A DNA stretch of 64,000 nucleotides, taken from positions 1 through 64,000 of the forward strand of contig NZ_JQMQ01000005.1 of NCBI RefSeq assembly GCF_000744815.1, read 5' to 3'. A program made the position numbers and the translations under genes. Below, one piece after another: positions 27,874 to 36,540 of the stretch; position 1 is the stretch's first letter, and every line of letters begins with the position of its first letter. Below the pieces are notes generated by a model. That model did not search any database. It was given only the letters and a program-made list of their open reading frames with translations, and had not been told where the DNA came from. Source of the stretch: Phaeacidiphilus oryzae TH49. Its GTDB lineage: Bacteria > Actinomycetota > Actinomycetes > Streptomycetales > Streptomycetaceae.

Positions 27874-28479
27874 ATGCCAGCACGCGGGCCCTACCGGAAG
27901 GGCGAAGCCAAGCGAGCCGAAATCCTTCGAACAGCGCTTGAGGTGTTCGCCAACGAGGGCTACCCCGGCACCTCGCTGAGCAAGGTGGCCGCCCGCTGCA
28001 ACCTGAGCCTGCCGGGCCTGCTCCACTACTTCGCCTCCAAGGAGGACCTCCTCACCGAGGTGCTCAGAGCCAGCGACCGGGCCGCGCTCGCCCGCTTCCC
28101 CGACCACTGGATCACCGAGCACGCGGTCGAGGCGATGCGCGCCGACGGCGGTACGCCCGGCCTGGTCGCGCTGTTCCTCGCGATGGCCGCGAGCGCGGGC
28201 GACCCCGACCACCCCGCCCACTCCTTCTTCCCGCCGCGCTACGAGCGGCTGCGCGAGGCGGCCCGCCGCCATCTGCGGGCCGGCCAGGAGGCGGGCGAGG
28301 TCCGCTCCGACCTCTCGGCCGAGCAGTTGGCGACGCTGATGATCGCGGTGGCGGACGGCTCACAGCTGCAGTGGCTCGCCGACCCCTCCCTCGACAGGGG
28401 CGAGATCCTCGCCGCGTTCGTCCGCCTCGTCCGCCTCGACCGCCGCCCCGCCGACGAGAGCGCGGGGTGCGGGCCCTAG
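27874..28479 (+). CDS. TetR-family regulator
   Basis: The 201-residue protein carries a canonical TetR DNA-binding head (KRAEILRTALEVFANEGYPG, then TSLSKVAARCNLSLPGLLHYFASKEDLL, about residues 13-60). The C-terminal ligand domain is unspecific. It is divergent from a hypothetical gene and convergent with the baeRF gene eight bases away. The effector is unknown. Confidence 0.9.
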   Translation: MPARGPYRKGEAKRAEILRTALEVFANEGYPGTSLSKVAARCNLSLPGLLHYFASKEDLLTEVLRASDRAALARFPDHWITEHAVEAMRADGGTPGLVALFLAMAASAGDPDHPAHSFFPPRYERLREAARRHLRAGQEAGEVRSDLSAEQLATLMIAVADGSQLQWLADPSLDRGEILAAFVRLVRLDRRPADESAGCGP

Positions 28480-28486
28480 CGGGTGG

Positions 28487-29608
28487 TCAGCCGGCGTACC
28501 GGAGGATGGCCGCACAGCCGTCCTGGGCCACAGCGGCGGCGCCGTCAGCGGCGTCCGGCAGGAGTTCGCCGAAGGTGGCACCGGTGAGCACCGCGGCCCG
28601 CAGCAGGAGATCGGCGGCGGGCGCGGTGAAGGCGTCCTCGGCGTGCTCCCCCAGCGCCTCGCGGGCGGTGCCCACCATCCGCGGGTCCGCGAAGGTGCCC
28701 CACAGCAGCGGGTCCAGGTCGCGATCCGCGCTGAGCATCAGCGCGCTCACCCCGCCCCGCGCGAAGGCCTCGCAGACCTGGGTGATGCCCTGAACGGCCA
28801 GCCCCTGCCCGAGCGCCTGGCGGTACTCGTCCATCGCGCGCAGATGGCTCGCCCGGGACTCCTCGGCCAGCGCCCGGTCCACCGACGCCCGCAGCGAGGA
28901 CTCGGCGTCGCCGCCGCCCCGCCCGCCGGCCACCTCCACCATCCGCACCGGGAGGGAGACCCGCTCGAAGGCGAGGCGGAGGACGCCCACGGCCTTGGGG
29001 TCGCCGCCGACGAGGACCAGTCGCGCGCCGACCTCCTCCGCCGCCTCGGCGATCTCGGCCGCGACACCGGCCGCGTTCTCGCTCCAGACGTTCTTGGCCC
29101 GGCGGTGGTAGGAGGCCATCGAGTTGCCCCCGGCCCGCACCCGGGTGAGATGCAGGGTGCTCCCGTCGTAGGTACGGCTGGTGGCCGGGTCGAAGGCGCC
29201 CGCCGGATAGGCGTCGATGTCCCCGCCCGCGCGGTCCAGCGCCACCACGACGTAGGGCTCCTGGTGGTCGAGGTCGAGGACGGTGTCCAGCGGGTCCGCC
29301 ACCGCGCCGAGGGCGACCCGGCTGGCGGCCGGCGGGACGGAGAGGGTGAACGCGCCCAGCAGCCTGCCCTCGGCGGCGAACAGCGACTCGCCCTGCGGCC
29401 CCACCACGTGCGGGGAGCCGCCGACCGCCTCGTCGAGGACGGCCAGCGTCTCCGCGTCCACCCCCTTCTCCCCCAGGACACCGCGCAGCTCACGCCAGGT
29501 CACCTCCAGGCGCTTGTCGGCGTCCTGGTCCTCCCGACTGGTGTCCAGATGCACCGATGCCACCGTGGCCTCCCCGGCGTACAGCGGCCGCAGCAGGTCG
29601 AGTTCCAT
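28487..29608 (-). CDS. baeRF2-type (Vms1/Rv2629-like) archaeo-eukaryotic release-factor-fold protein
   Basis: The 373-residue protein has the N-terminal domain typical of Rv2629/Vms1-type proteins (ASVHLDTSREDQDADKRLEVTWRELR), a middle domain (YVVVALDRAGGDIDAYP) and a C-terminal L7Ae-like region (GVSALMLSADRDLDPLLWGTF). Members relate to eRF1/Pelota. The Rv2629 relatives include the Balon hibernation factors, which bind the ribosomal A site. It may act in ribosome rescue or dormancy. There is no GGQ loop; GGNSMASYHRRAKN occupies that region. Confidence 0.75.
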   Translation of the reverse strand: MELDLLRPLYAGEATVASVHLDTSREDQDADKRLEVTWRELRGVLGEKGVDAETLAVLDEAVGGSPHVVGPQGESLFAAEGRLLGAFTLSVPPAASRVALGAVADPLDTVLDLDHQEPYVVVALDRAGGDIDAYPAGAFDPATSRTYDGSTLHLTRVRAGGNSMASYHRRAKNVWSENAAGVAAEIAEAAEEVGARLVLVGGDPKAVGVLRLAFERVSLPVRMVEVAGGRGGGDAESSLRASVDRALAEESRASHLRAMDEYRQALGQGLAVQGITQVCEAFARGGVSALMLSADRDLDPLLWGTFADPRMVGTAREALGEHAEDAFTAPAADLLLRAAVLTGATFGELLPDAADGAAAVAQDGCAAILRYAG

Positions 29609-29707
29609 GGGTGCCTCCAGAGGCCTTCGGGGACTGGCCCGTCCACGTTAGGCAGGGGGACGGGCGAAGTGCCTCGCCCGGCTACTCCCCCGGGGCCGCT
29701 TCGGCCC

Positions 29708-32700
29708 TCATGTCCTTCGCCTCCGGGCGGCGGTGGCGCTGACGACGCCCGCGGCCGCGAGCACGGCGCCGGCCTCGGCGGCCAGGACGACCCAGGCGCC
29801 GGCGCCGGAGCCGGTGGCGGCCAGCGCGCCGGTGTGCGGCCGGGCCGCGGCTCCCGGGACGGCGACCTCCGCGGTGGACCGGGCCGCGGTGCCCGGGCGG
29901 GCACCGGGCGGAACGGTCCCGGTGGCCGTCGCGATGTTCTCGAAGCCGCCGCTCCGGATGTCCTCCGCGGTGACCGTGTAGACCGCAGTGCAGCTGACGG
30001 CCTCTCCTGGGGCCAGCCGCTCGGCACCGGCCGGGCAGGAGATCCCCGAGAGGGTGCCGGTACCGCCGAAGTGGAGCTCCTCCGGTCGGACGTCGGTGAC
30101 CGTGACGTTGCCGGTGTTGGTGATGGTGAAGTGGTAGACCACCCGCTGCCCGGCCGCCGAGACCGTGGAAGGCTCCACGGTCTTGTCCAGCGCGAGCCGC
30201 CACAGCTGCGGGATCACCACCTGCGCCGAGGAGGGCCCGGACGCGGTGCCGGTGCCGTCCGGCGCGGTGCCGACCGCCTCGGCCGTGTTGTCGACGGCTC
30301 CGCGGTCGACGTCCGCCTGGGTCGCCGTGTACCGCGCCGTGCAGGTCAGGCTCTCCCCCGGGTCCAGGGTGCGGTGGGGGCAGTCGACGGTGGGCGGCGG
30401 ACCGCCGGAGAAGGCGGTCTCCCGCACGGCCACCGAGTCCAGCGGTACGGCGCCGGTGTTGGTCACCCGGAAGGTGTACTCGACCTGCTCCCCGGCCGCC
30501 GTCAGCCGCGTCGGGCTCGCGCTCTTCGCCAGTTCCAGCGTGGCCGGCTCGGAGCCGGCCAGGGCCTCGGCGGAGGCGCTCGGCACCGGGGCGCCCTGCG
30601 GATCGGTCCCCTCGGCGGTGATCGTGTCATGGATGGTCCGCCGGTCCAGGTCGCCCTGCTGGACGCGGTAGGTCCCGGTGCAGGTGATCTCCGCGCCGGG
30701 GGCCAGCGCGGAGGTGTCGCCGACGCAGTGGACGGCGGGGGCGCCGCCGGAGGCGGTGGTGTCGTCGCTGATCCGCACACCGTGGACGGTGGTGTTGCCG
30801 GTGTTGACCACGTGGAAGGTGTACCGCAGGAGACCGCCCACCGCGCTGTACATGGTCGGGGCGACGATCTTGGTGGCGGTCAGCTCGGGCGTGCGCATCG
30901 CCTCGACGACCGCCGAGTCCGGGGCGCTGGCGACCGGCCCGGAGTCGAAGTCGCCGGTGGCCTCGGCGGTGTTGTGGACCGCCCCCGAGTCGATGTCGGC
31001 CTGGGTCACCGTGTAGCTCGCGGTGCAGTCCACCGCCTGCCCCGGCGCCAGGGTGGTCTCCGGACAGTGGACGACCGGTGCGGTGCCGGAGCCCGTGAAG
31101 GCGGTCTCCGCGACCGCGACGCCGGTGACGGTGACGTTGCCGGTGTTGGTGACCCGGTAGGTGTACTCGACGGTGTCGCCGTGGCGCTCCACGGCGTCCG
31201 GATCGGGGGACTTGTCGAGTCGCAGCGCCGGGTCCGGGGTGACGTCCGTGGAGGTGCTGTCCACCGCGGTGACCGGTCCGCGGCTGGGCGCCGTCCCGGA
31301 GGCGGTGGCGGTGTTGGTGACCCCGCCGGCGTCGACGTCGGCCTGGGTGAGGGTGTAGGTCGCCCGGCAGAGCATCTGCTCGCCGGGCGCCAGCGAAGCG
31401 GTCACGGGGCAGTCGACGGCCGGGGGCGTGCCGGTGCCGCTGAAGGCGAGGTCCTGGACGGTGACATCGGTCAGCGGCACATTGCCGGTGTTGGTCACCA
31501 CGAAGGTGTAGTCGACGGTGGCGCCGGCGTGCTGGCCGTCCGGCTCGCTGGCGGTCTTCACCAGCGTCAGGTCGGGCACGGGGGTGCCGGTGTTCGTCAC
31601 CGTGCACACCAGGTCCTCGCCGGCGTCCGGGGGGATCGACACCGTCCACACCTGGCCCCTGGCCCCCACTCTGTGCACCGTCACTCCCCCCGTACAGCTC
31701 AGCGAGGTCGGGTAGGCGCCCGCGGCGGAGGGAGAGCCGGCGGCGAGGTTGTCGGTGATCCCGTAGCTCCCGCCCGGGGTGACGGGCCAGCGCTGGGTGC
31801 TGGCGGTGGTCTCGCTGCCGGTGGTGGTGGCCGAGGTGATCGGCGTGCCGTCCGCGTGGTTCAGGCCGACGGTGAACTGGTCATCGGGCTGCAGGCGTTC
31901 TCCCGTGAGCTGCTTGACCACCCGCAGCGTGACGGTCCGGTCGTCGTAGCAGCGGGCGCCGTCGGTGTAGGCGGCGGTGGACGTGGTGGAGAGGAGGTCC
32001 GCCCGCATGGTCTGCGGGTCGATCCGGTACACCCGGCCGGTCGCGGAGTCCGCGACGAACAGGAAGCCGCTGGCGTCGGACCAGGAGGCGCCGTAGGTGC
32101 CCACCGGCAGCCCGCTGACCGTGCCCATGTTGGACAGCACCGTCGTGGCCCCGAAGTCGAAGCGGACCAGTGTCTGACCGGTTCCGTTGCTGAGCGGCGC
32201 CACCCCGAACATGCCGGTGCCGACGCCCGGTTGGGAGAGGTAGGACCAGTCGCCGGGGTAGACCGAGGTACCCAGCGCCGGGCTGACCTGGCCGGTGCGT
32301 AGCAGTGTCGCGGTGGGCGCGCTGCCCCCGGAGAAGGCGAGCTCGATCCACCGGCCCTCGGTCGACATCTGCCAGAGATGGCCGGACTGGTCGAAGTCGC
32401 CGACCCGGTAGTTGTCGTTCGGCATGCCGGGCGGGCGGGAGATGTGGTTGAGCGAGAGGTCGCCGTTGAGCCGCACCAGCGCACTCGTCGTGCGGCTCCA
32501 GCCGTACACGTAGTCGTCCTGGGTGTTGTAGCCCAGGCCGTCCAGCGAGCCGGCAGCGGGGCCGGCCGCCCAGGTCTGTCCGGTCGCCTTGTCCAGGTGC
32601 TCCACCGCGGTGTTGGTGCCGTCGCTGCGGAACAGCAAGCTCGCCTGCTGGCAGCTCCACGGCGGTTCGGCCCGCGGCGCCGGTGCCGCGGCGGCGCCCG

Positions 32701-32827
32701 GAGCGGCCATCGAGGGCAGCAGCACGGCGGCGAGGAGAGCGACCAGGACGGTCAGGCTCCCCCAGAGGAGCCGCCCGCCCGCTCGCTGCTGGGACCCGGA
32801 TCCGAACGCACGAGTTCCTTGATGCAC
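29708..32827 (-). CDS. large surface protein with DUF11-type repeats and LAATG sorting signal
   Basis: The precursor of about 1040 residues has a signal region (LLWGSLTVLVALLAAVLLPS), a beta-propeller-like domain (about 60-330), then five DUF11-type repeats of about 115-125 residues. The repeats recur as YTFxVTNTGNVPL...VxDxxF and CTxxYTxTQADVD. The end LAATGSG, hydrophobic helix and RRRR match a sortase signal recognised by class E (LAxTG) sortases. It should be anchored to peptidoglycan as an elongated surface stalk. Start choice among GTG codons at 32825-32830 is uncertain; an ATG at 32914 is upstream. Confidence 0.8.
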   Translation of the reverse strand: MHQGTRAFGSGSQQRAGGRLLWGSLTVLVALLAAVLLPSMAAPGAAAAPAPRAEPPWSCQQASLLFRSDGTNTAVEHLDKATGQTWAAGPAAGSLDGLGYNTQDDYVYGWSRTTSALVRLNGDLSLNHISRPPGMPNDNYRVGDFDQSGHLWQMSTEGRWIELAFSGGSAPTATLLRTGQVSPALGTSVYPGDWSYLSQPGVGTGMFGVAPLSNGTGQTLVRFDFGATTVLSNMGTVSGLPVGTYGASWSDASGFLFVADSATGRVYRIDPQTMRADLLSTTSTAAYTDGARCYDDRTVTLRVVKQLTGERLQPDDQFTVGLNHADGTPITSATTTGSETTASTQRWPVTPGGSYGITDNLAAGSPSAAGAYPTSLSCTGGVTVHRVGARGQVWTVSIPPDAGEDLVCTVTNTGTPVPDLTLVKTASEPDGQHAGATVDYTFVVTNTGNVPLTDVTVQDLAFSGTGTPPAVDCPVTASLAPGEQMLCRATYTLTQADVDAGGVTNTATASGTAPSRGPVTAVDSTSTDVTPDPALRLDKSPDPDAVERHGDTVEYTYRVTNTGNVTVTGVAVAETAFTGSGTAPVVHCPETTLAPGQAVDCTASYTVTQADIDSGAVHNTAEATGDFDSGPVASAPDSAVVEAMRTPELTATKIVAPTMYSAVGGLLRYTFHVVNTGNTTVHGVRISDDTTASGGAPAVHCVGDTSALAPGAEITCTGTYRVQQGDLDRRTIHDTITAEGTDPQGAPVPSASAEALAGSEPATLELAKSASPTRLTAAGEQVEYTFRVTNTGAVPLDSVAVRETAFSGGPPPTVDCPHRTLDPGESLTCTARYTATQADVDRGAVDNTAEAVGTAPDGTGTASGPSSAQVVIPQLWRLALDKTVEPSTVSAAGQRVVYHFTITNTGNVTVTDVRPEELHFGGTGTLSGISCPAGAERLAPGEAVSCTAVYTVTAEDIRSGGFENIATATGTVPPGARPGTAARSTAEVAVPGAAARPHTGALAATGSGAGAWVVLAAEAGAVLAAAGVVSATAARRRRT

Positions 32828-33022
32828 CACTCTCCCGGGGGTTGCCGCCGCCCCTCGGTACCGGGGCTCTTCCTCGGCTTCCGACAGTAGGGAGGACATC
32901 CACCGATACGTCATATTGTGTCCGCGTGTCGCGGCCGCGGACCCGGAATGCCCGTCCGGCCGTCACCCGTCCGGACCGAGCCGCCAGGACGGGAGCGGCG
33001 AGCGCGAGAAGGATCGCAGCAT

Positions 33023-33045
33023 GCCGGTTCTGAACCAGAACCGGC
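33023..33045. promoter_or_regulatory. perfect 10-base-pair dyad upstream of the Rho-N-like gene
   Basis: GCCGGTTCTG-AAC-CAGAACCGGC lies 20 bases before the preferred start at 33066 and just before its AAAGGAG ribosome site. A three-base centre is tight for an RNA hairpin, so it fits a protein operator better, but a leader structure is possible. Confidence 0.6.
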
Positions 33046-33065
33046 GAACACAAAGGAGTGACACC

Positions 33066-33326
33066 GTGCAGAAGCGTTCCGGCCCGATACGGCCGCACAA
33101 GTCCCGCACCGGCGCGAAGACGAGGACCACGGCCCGCCCGAGTGGGCGCCGCACCTCGACGGCGGCACCCCGGGCTGCACACAGGAGCCCGTCCCGCCCC
33201 GCGCAGCGCACCACCACCCGCAGCGCGATGACCTTCGACCAGCTCTACGCCGAAGCGCAGCGCCGCCGGGTGCCGGGGCGCTCCTCCATGCGCAAGGCCG
33301 AGCTGATCCGCGCCCTCAGCCGCTGA
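33066..33326 (+). CDS. small basic protein with Rho-N/SAP-like C-terminal motif
   Basis: The 86-residue product has a long, very basic Arg/Lys/Thr/Ser-rich N-terminal tail (residues 1-52). The compact end MTFDQLYAEAQRRRVPGRSS, then MRKAELIRAL, matches Rho-N/SAP-like nucleic-acid-binding helices. It probably binds DNA or RNA. The GTG at 33066 is chosen because AAAGGAG lies seven bases before it; the open frame starts earlier at an ATG at 33021 with a weaker AAGGAT site. It is convergent with the next surface protein. Confidence 0.75.
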   Translation: MQKRSGPIRPHKSRTGAKTRTTARPSGRRTSTAAPRAAHRSPSRPAQRTTTRSAMTFDQLYAEAQRRRVPGRSSMRKAELIRALSR

Positions 33327-33352
33327 GGCTGAGTTCCGCCCCGTGGGGGCGG
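33315..33352 (+). terminator. hairpin pair at the end of the Rho-N-like gene
   Basis: CTCAGCC-GCTGA-GGCTGAG (33315-33333) has the gene's TGA stop in its loop. A second hairpin, CCGCCCC-GTG-GGGGCGG (33336-33352), follows at once. Neither has a T run, as is common in actinomycetes. Confidence 0.65.
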
Positions 33353-33376
33353 CCCGTCGACAGGGCGGGCGCCATC

Positions 33377-33414
33377 GACGCCGGGAACACCGCTCACTCG
33401 GTGTTCCCGGCGTC
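33377..33414 (-). terminator. 16-base-pair hairpin with the stop codon in its loop
   Basis: GACGCCGGGAACACCG-CTCACT-CGGTGTTCCCGGCGTC is a perfect 16-base-pair stem. The loop holds the stop of the minus-strand gene that ends at 33394. It lies between convergent genes and can work in both directions. Confidence 0.75.
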
Positions 33415-35433
33415 GCCGTGCCTGCGGGTCCTGCGGCGGCGCGCCCTGAGGGTGAGGGCCGCCGCCCCCGCCGCGCAGAGCGCCGCCGCGGCGCCGGTGA
33501 CCGGGCCGGGGTCGAAGCCGGTGGCGGCCAGCGGACGGCCGCCGGGGCCGGTGGGGCGGGCAGCGCCGGCGGGCCGGAACGGGCTCGCGGAGGGGCGGGC
33601 GCCGGGCGCACGGCTCGGCGAGGGCTTCGCGGCGGGCGAGGAGGGCTGGGTCGGGGTGGGCGTCGGGACGGGATGGGCGACCCGGATTGTGGCTGAGTCG
33701 GGCGGGGAGAGGACGTTGGCGCCGCCGTCCCCGGTTCCCCTGGCGTGGGCGTTGTTGGTGGTCGAGCCGGCTTCGGCGTCCGCGGCGGTGACGGTGTAGG
33801 TGCCTGTGCACCGGGTGGCCGCGCCGGGGGTGTTCACCGGGGTGAGGGTGGTGGACTCGCAGGTCACATCGGTCAGATGGTCGTCCAGGACGGTCAGGTC
33901 GTGGATGGTCTGGTCGGTGGTGTTGGCCACGTCGAAGGTGTACCGGGCCGACTCGCCCGCGTGGTAGGTGCGGGAGTCGTCGACCTCCTTGGTCAGCCGC
34001 AGGCCGAAGACGCGGTCGAGCGGCAACTGGACCTTGGACTCCGGGGAGGCGACCTCCGTGCCGCCGCTCCTGCCCTTGGCGGTGGCGGCGTTGTCCACAT
34101 AGCCGCGCAGCAGGTCCTGCTCGGTGATGGTGTGGCTGCCGGTGCAGGTGGTGGTCTCCCCCACGGCGAGGGTGCTGACCGGGCAGCTGACCCGGCCGAC
34201 CACCGGGTCGTCGACGGCCAGGTCCGCGATCGGGGTACTGCCGCCGTTGGTGGCCACGAACTCGTACCGGACGACGGTGCCGACGGTGACCGGGTCGGGC
34301 AGCGGGGTGGTCTGGTCGATCTGCTTGACCAGGTTCAGCGCCGGCAGCGGCTGGTCGCTGGTGGCGACGACATGGCGTAGCAGGTGGACGTCGGTGAAGT
34401 AGCCGGTGGAGGAGCCGAAGCCGAACTTGTAGGTGGCGGGCTCCGGTTGCGGCGCCGGGGTGCTGAGCACCTGCTGCGGCCCCTGCCCGTCGTGGAAGTC
34501 CACGGTCACCGTCACCACCGGGTCCGGCACGGGGGTGACGCGCACCCGGATCGTCCGGCGGGAGGCCTCCAGCTGGCTCTCCGCGGTGACCGGATCGCTC
34601 GACACGGCGGAGGTCGGGCCCTGCAACTGCCCGCGCAGGGTGCTGGGCCACGGGCGGGCGCTGGTGAAGTTGGTGGTGGAGGCGGTCAGGAAGCAGTAGC
34701 CCTCGGTGCCGTCCCCGGGGCCGCGCAGGGTGACCATGTTGCCCGCGTCCGGCGCCGACCAGGTGGTGCTGCCGGCCGGCGAGTGGGTGGCGCAGCCGTA
34801 GCCGCGGCGCTCGTAGTCGCCGAAGTAGTTGCCGAGGGTGTCCAGGCCGACGCCGAGGTAGCCCTTGGCCACTCCGGGGATGAAGGTCTGCGCGGGGTCG
34901 TTGTCCGGGAGCTTCTGGGCGTAGCCGAGGCTGCCGCCGAAGGCTCCGGGGCGCTCCAGGTCGGCGGCGCCGTCGACGAGGAAGAAGGAGATCCCGTCCG
35001 CCGGGTAGCTGGTGCCGCCGTACTGCCACTGGTCGAAGGAGACGTCCACCCCCTCGTTGGCCGGCAGTGGGGAGTTGTAGAGGACCGAGGCCGTACGGTC
35101 GTTGCCCGCGTCGGTGAGGCGGAGGTAGCCGTGCGGGGCCGCGTTGTTCGGCGGCACCGGGCCGGTGCCGATCGGGCAGCCGGTCAGGGTCCGGTCGTCC
35201 GGCTCGGGATTGGGGTCGGTGGGGGCTCCGGTGAGGCAGGCGGTGCCGAGCGCGTGGAAGCGGGCGTCGGCCGTCGCACCGGTGAAGTCCTCGTTCACCA
35301 GGACGGTGCTGGAGGTGGTGGCCGCCCGCACCGGCGCCGTACCGGCCAGCGCGCTGCCGGCCAGGCCGGCGGCCCCCAGCAGGACCCACGTCCGAGCTCT
35401 GCCCGACCGTCTGCGACTCGTGCCAGTGCCCAT
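33394..35433 (-). CDS. surface protein with L-type lectin-like domain, DUF11-type repeats and LAATG signal
   Basis: The 679-residue precursor starts with a signal region (TWVLLGAAGLAGSALAGTA). An L-type-lectin-like domain follows (about 45-260; VDVSFDQWQYGGTSYPADGI and SFFLVDGA), then two DUF11-type repeats and a Pro/Ser linker. The end is RPLAATGFDPG, a hydrophobic helix and RRRRTRR. The LAATG signal predicts class E sortase anchoring. It is probably a carbohydrate-binding wall protein, paired with the DUF11-type protein next to it. Confidence 0.8.
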   Translation of the reverse strand: MGTGTSRRRSGRARTWVLLGAAGLAGSALAGTAPVRAATTSSTVLVNEDFTGATADARFHALGTACLTGAPTDPNPEPDDRTLTGCPIGTGPVPPNNAAPHGYLRLTDAGNDRTASVLYNSPLPANEGVDVSFDQWQYGGTSYPADGISFFLVDGAADLERPGAFGGSLGYAQKLPDNDPAQTFIPGVAKGYLGVGLDTLGNYFGDYERRGYGCATHSPAGSTTWSAPDAGNMVTLRGPGDGTEGYCFLTASTTNFTSARPWPSTLRGQLQGPTSAVSSDPVTAESQLEASRRTIRVRVTPVPDPVVTVTVDFHDGQGPQQVLSTPAPQPEPATYKFGFGSSTGYFTDVHLLRHVVATSDQPLPALNLVKQIDQTTPLPDPVTVGTVVRYEFVATNGGSTPIADLAVDDPVVGRVSCPVSTLAVGETTTCTGSHTITEQDLLRGYVDNAATAKGRSGGTEVASPESKVQLPLDRVFGLRLTKEVDDSRTYHAGESARYTFDVANTTDQTIHDLTVLDDHLTDVTCESTTLTPVNTPGAATRCTGTYTVTAADAEAGSTTNNAHARGTGDGGANVLSPPDSATIRVAHPVPTPTPTQPSSPAAKPSPSRAPGARPSASPFRPAGAARPTGPGGRPLAATGFDPGPVTGAAAALCAAGAAALTLRARRRRTRRHGDAGNTE

Positions 35434-35691
35434 CCCTACCTCACGACCCCTCTGCCCAGGAGTGAATATGACAACAACACCGACAACCTAGAAGCCGCCG
35501 GGCCGCCCGGCCGCCACGGTCCGTCGCGACACACCTGCCGCCACCCGAACGGCAGGGTGTTCCGGGGGCCCGGCGATCCGCTCGTACGGCCGGGCCTCGC
35601 AGTGGCGGGCAGGACGACTCGCGCCAGTGGCCCGCCGGCGCCCGGTCGGGGCGGCGGCGGGCCACTGGGGGCGACCTCGGTCAGCCGAGGG

Positions 35692-36234
35692 TCAGCACCA
35701 CGGCGGGACCTGGCCGATGTTGGCGATGTAGCGCGCCGAGGCCCAGGCGTAGGTGCCGTTGGAGAGCTTGTACCAGCGCGGGTTGCCGGCCACGACCTGG
35801 CCCTTCACCTTGCAGCTGATGCCCACCTTCTGGTGGTACCGCAGCGAGCCGATGACCTGCGCCTTGGTGGTGGGGCCGTTGCGCACCAGCAGGCCGAGGC
35901 GGGAGATCACCAGGCCCTGGTACGGGGCCTTGGCGGTCACCGGCGCGAGCACCGGCGCCATCACCGCCTCCTCCTCCAGCGTGAACGCCCCCTGCGGCTT
36001 CACCGCCGGAGCCTGAGCCGAGGCCGGAGCCGCCGGGTGGGCAGGGGTGAGAGCCGAGGCCGGGGCGGGCACCGCCGGGTGCGCCGGGACGGGCGCCGAC
36101 GCCGGGACCGGAGTCGCCGGGCGCACCGGGGCCGGCACCGCGGCGGCCTGGGCCGGGAGCACACCGGCCGCGGCGGCGACCGCGCCGGACACGGCCACCA
36201 GGGCCGACCTGCGCAGCCAAGTCTTGAACATCAT
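35692..36234 (-). CDS. secreted SH3b-domain protein
   Basis: The 180-residue precursor has a signal peptide (MMFKTWLRRSALVAVSGAVA, cleavage near AQA-AA) and a Pro/Ala-rich linker. The bacterial SH3 (SH3b) domain (about 105-178) reads QGLVISRLGLLVRNGPTTKA, then GNPRWYKLSNGTYAWASARYI. It likely binds peptidoglycan outside the cell. GGAGG lies seven bases before the first ATG. It is divergent from the amidase gene across 306 bases. Confidence 0.85.
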   Translation of the reverse strand: MMFKTWLRRSALVAVSGAVAAAAGVLPAQAAAVPAPVRPATPVPASAPVPAHPAVPAPASALTPAHPAAPASAQAPAVKPQGAFTLEEEAVMAPVLAPVTAKAPYQGLVISRLGLLVRNGPTTKAQVIGSLRYHQKVGISCKVKGQVVAGNPRWYKLSNGTYAWASARYIANIGQVPPWC

Positions 36235-36540
36235 CGAGTTGCCTCCATATCCGCAAGGGCTTGGGACGGTCGCTAGATGTATGGCCGCGTTGCGGACGGC
36301 CGCCCCGAACGGGCCCCGGGTTCACCCGACCGGCCCCGCCGGATACCTCCCACCGGCGCAACACCCGAGCGGCGGTCGGGTTCGGTGAGGATTCCGTGAT
36401 CTTCTGCGCCAGCTGAGCCGAAACGCGGCTTCCGGGGTGCGAGTGCTGCTTAGCGTGCCCTCGGGGGGCACGGTGAGACCTGCCCCGGCCTCCGGCGGCA
36501 CCGTCGCCGAGTCAACGGTTTCGAGAGGTGTAGATACATC
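36235..36540. other. divergent gap between SH3b and amidase genes
   Basis: The gap holds no gene. A short hairpin, GTGCCC-TCGGG-GGGCAC (36455-36471), lies 70 bases before the amidase start. I searched for the c-di-AMP (ydaO) riboswitch often found before actinomycete wall hydrolases and did not see its conserved core. Confidence 0.4.

Noticed and set aside
28643-32302. A 1219-residue plus-strand open frame.
   Set aside because: It lies opposite the baeRF and DUF11-type genes and is rich in Gly/Arg/His shadow sequence.
36235-36540. A c-di-AMP (ydaO) riboswitch between the SH3b and amidase genes.
   Set aside because: One GGGTGAA-like stretch is present on the minus strand, but the other conserved core segments are absent.
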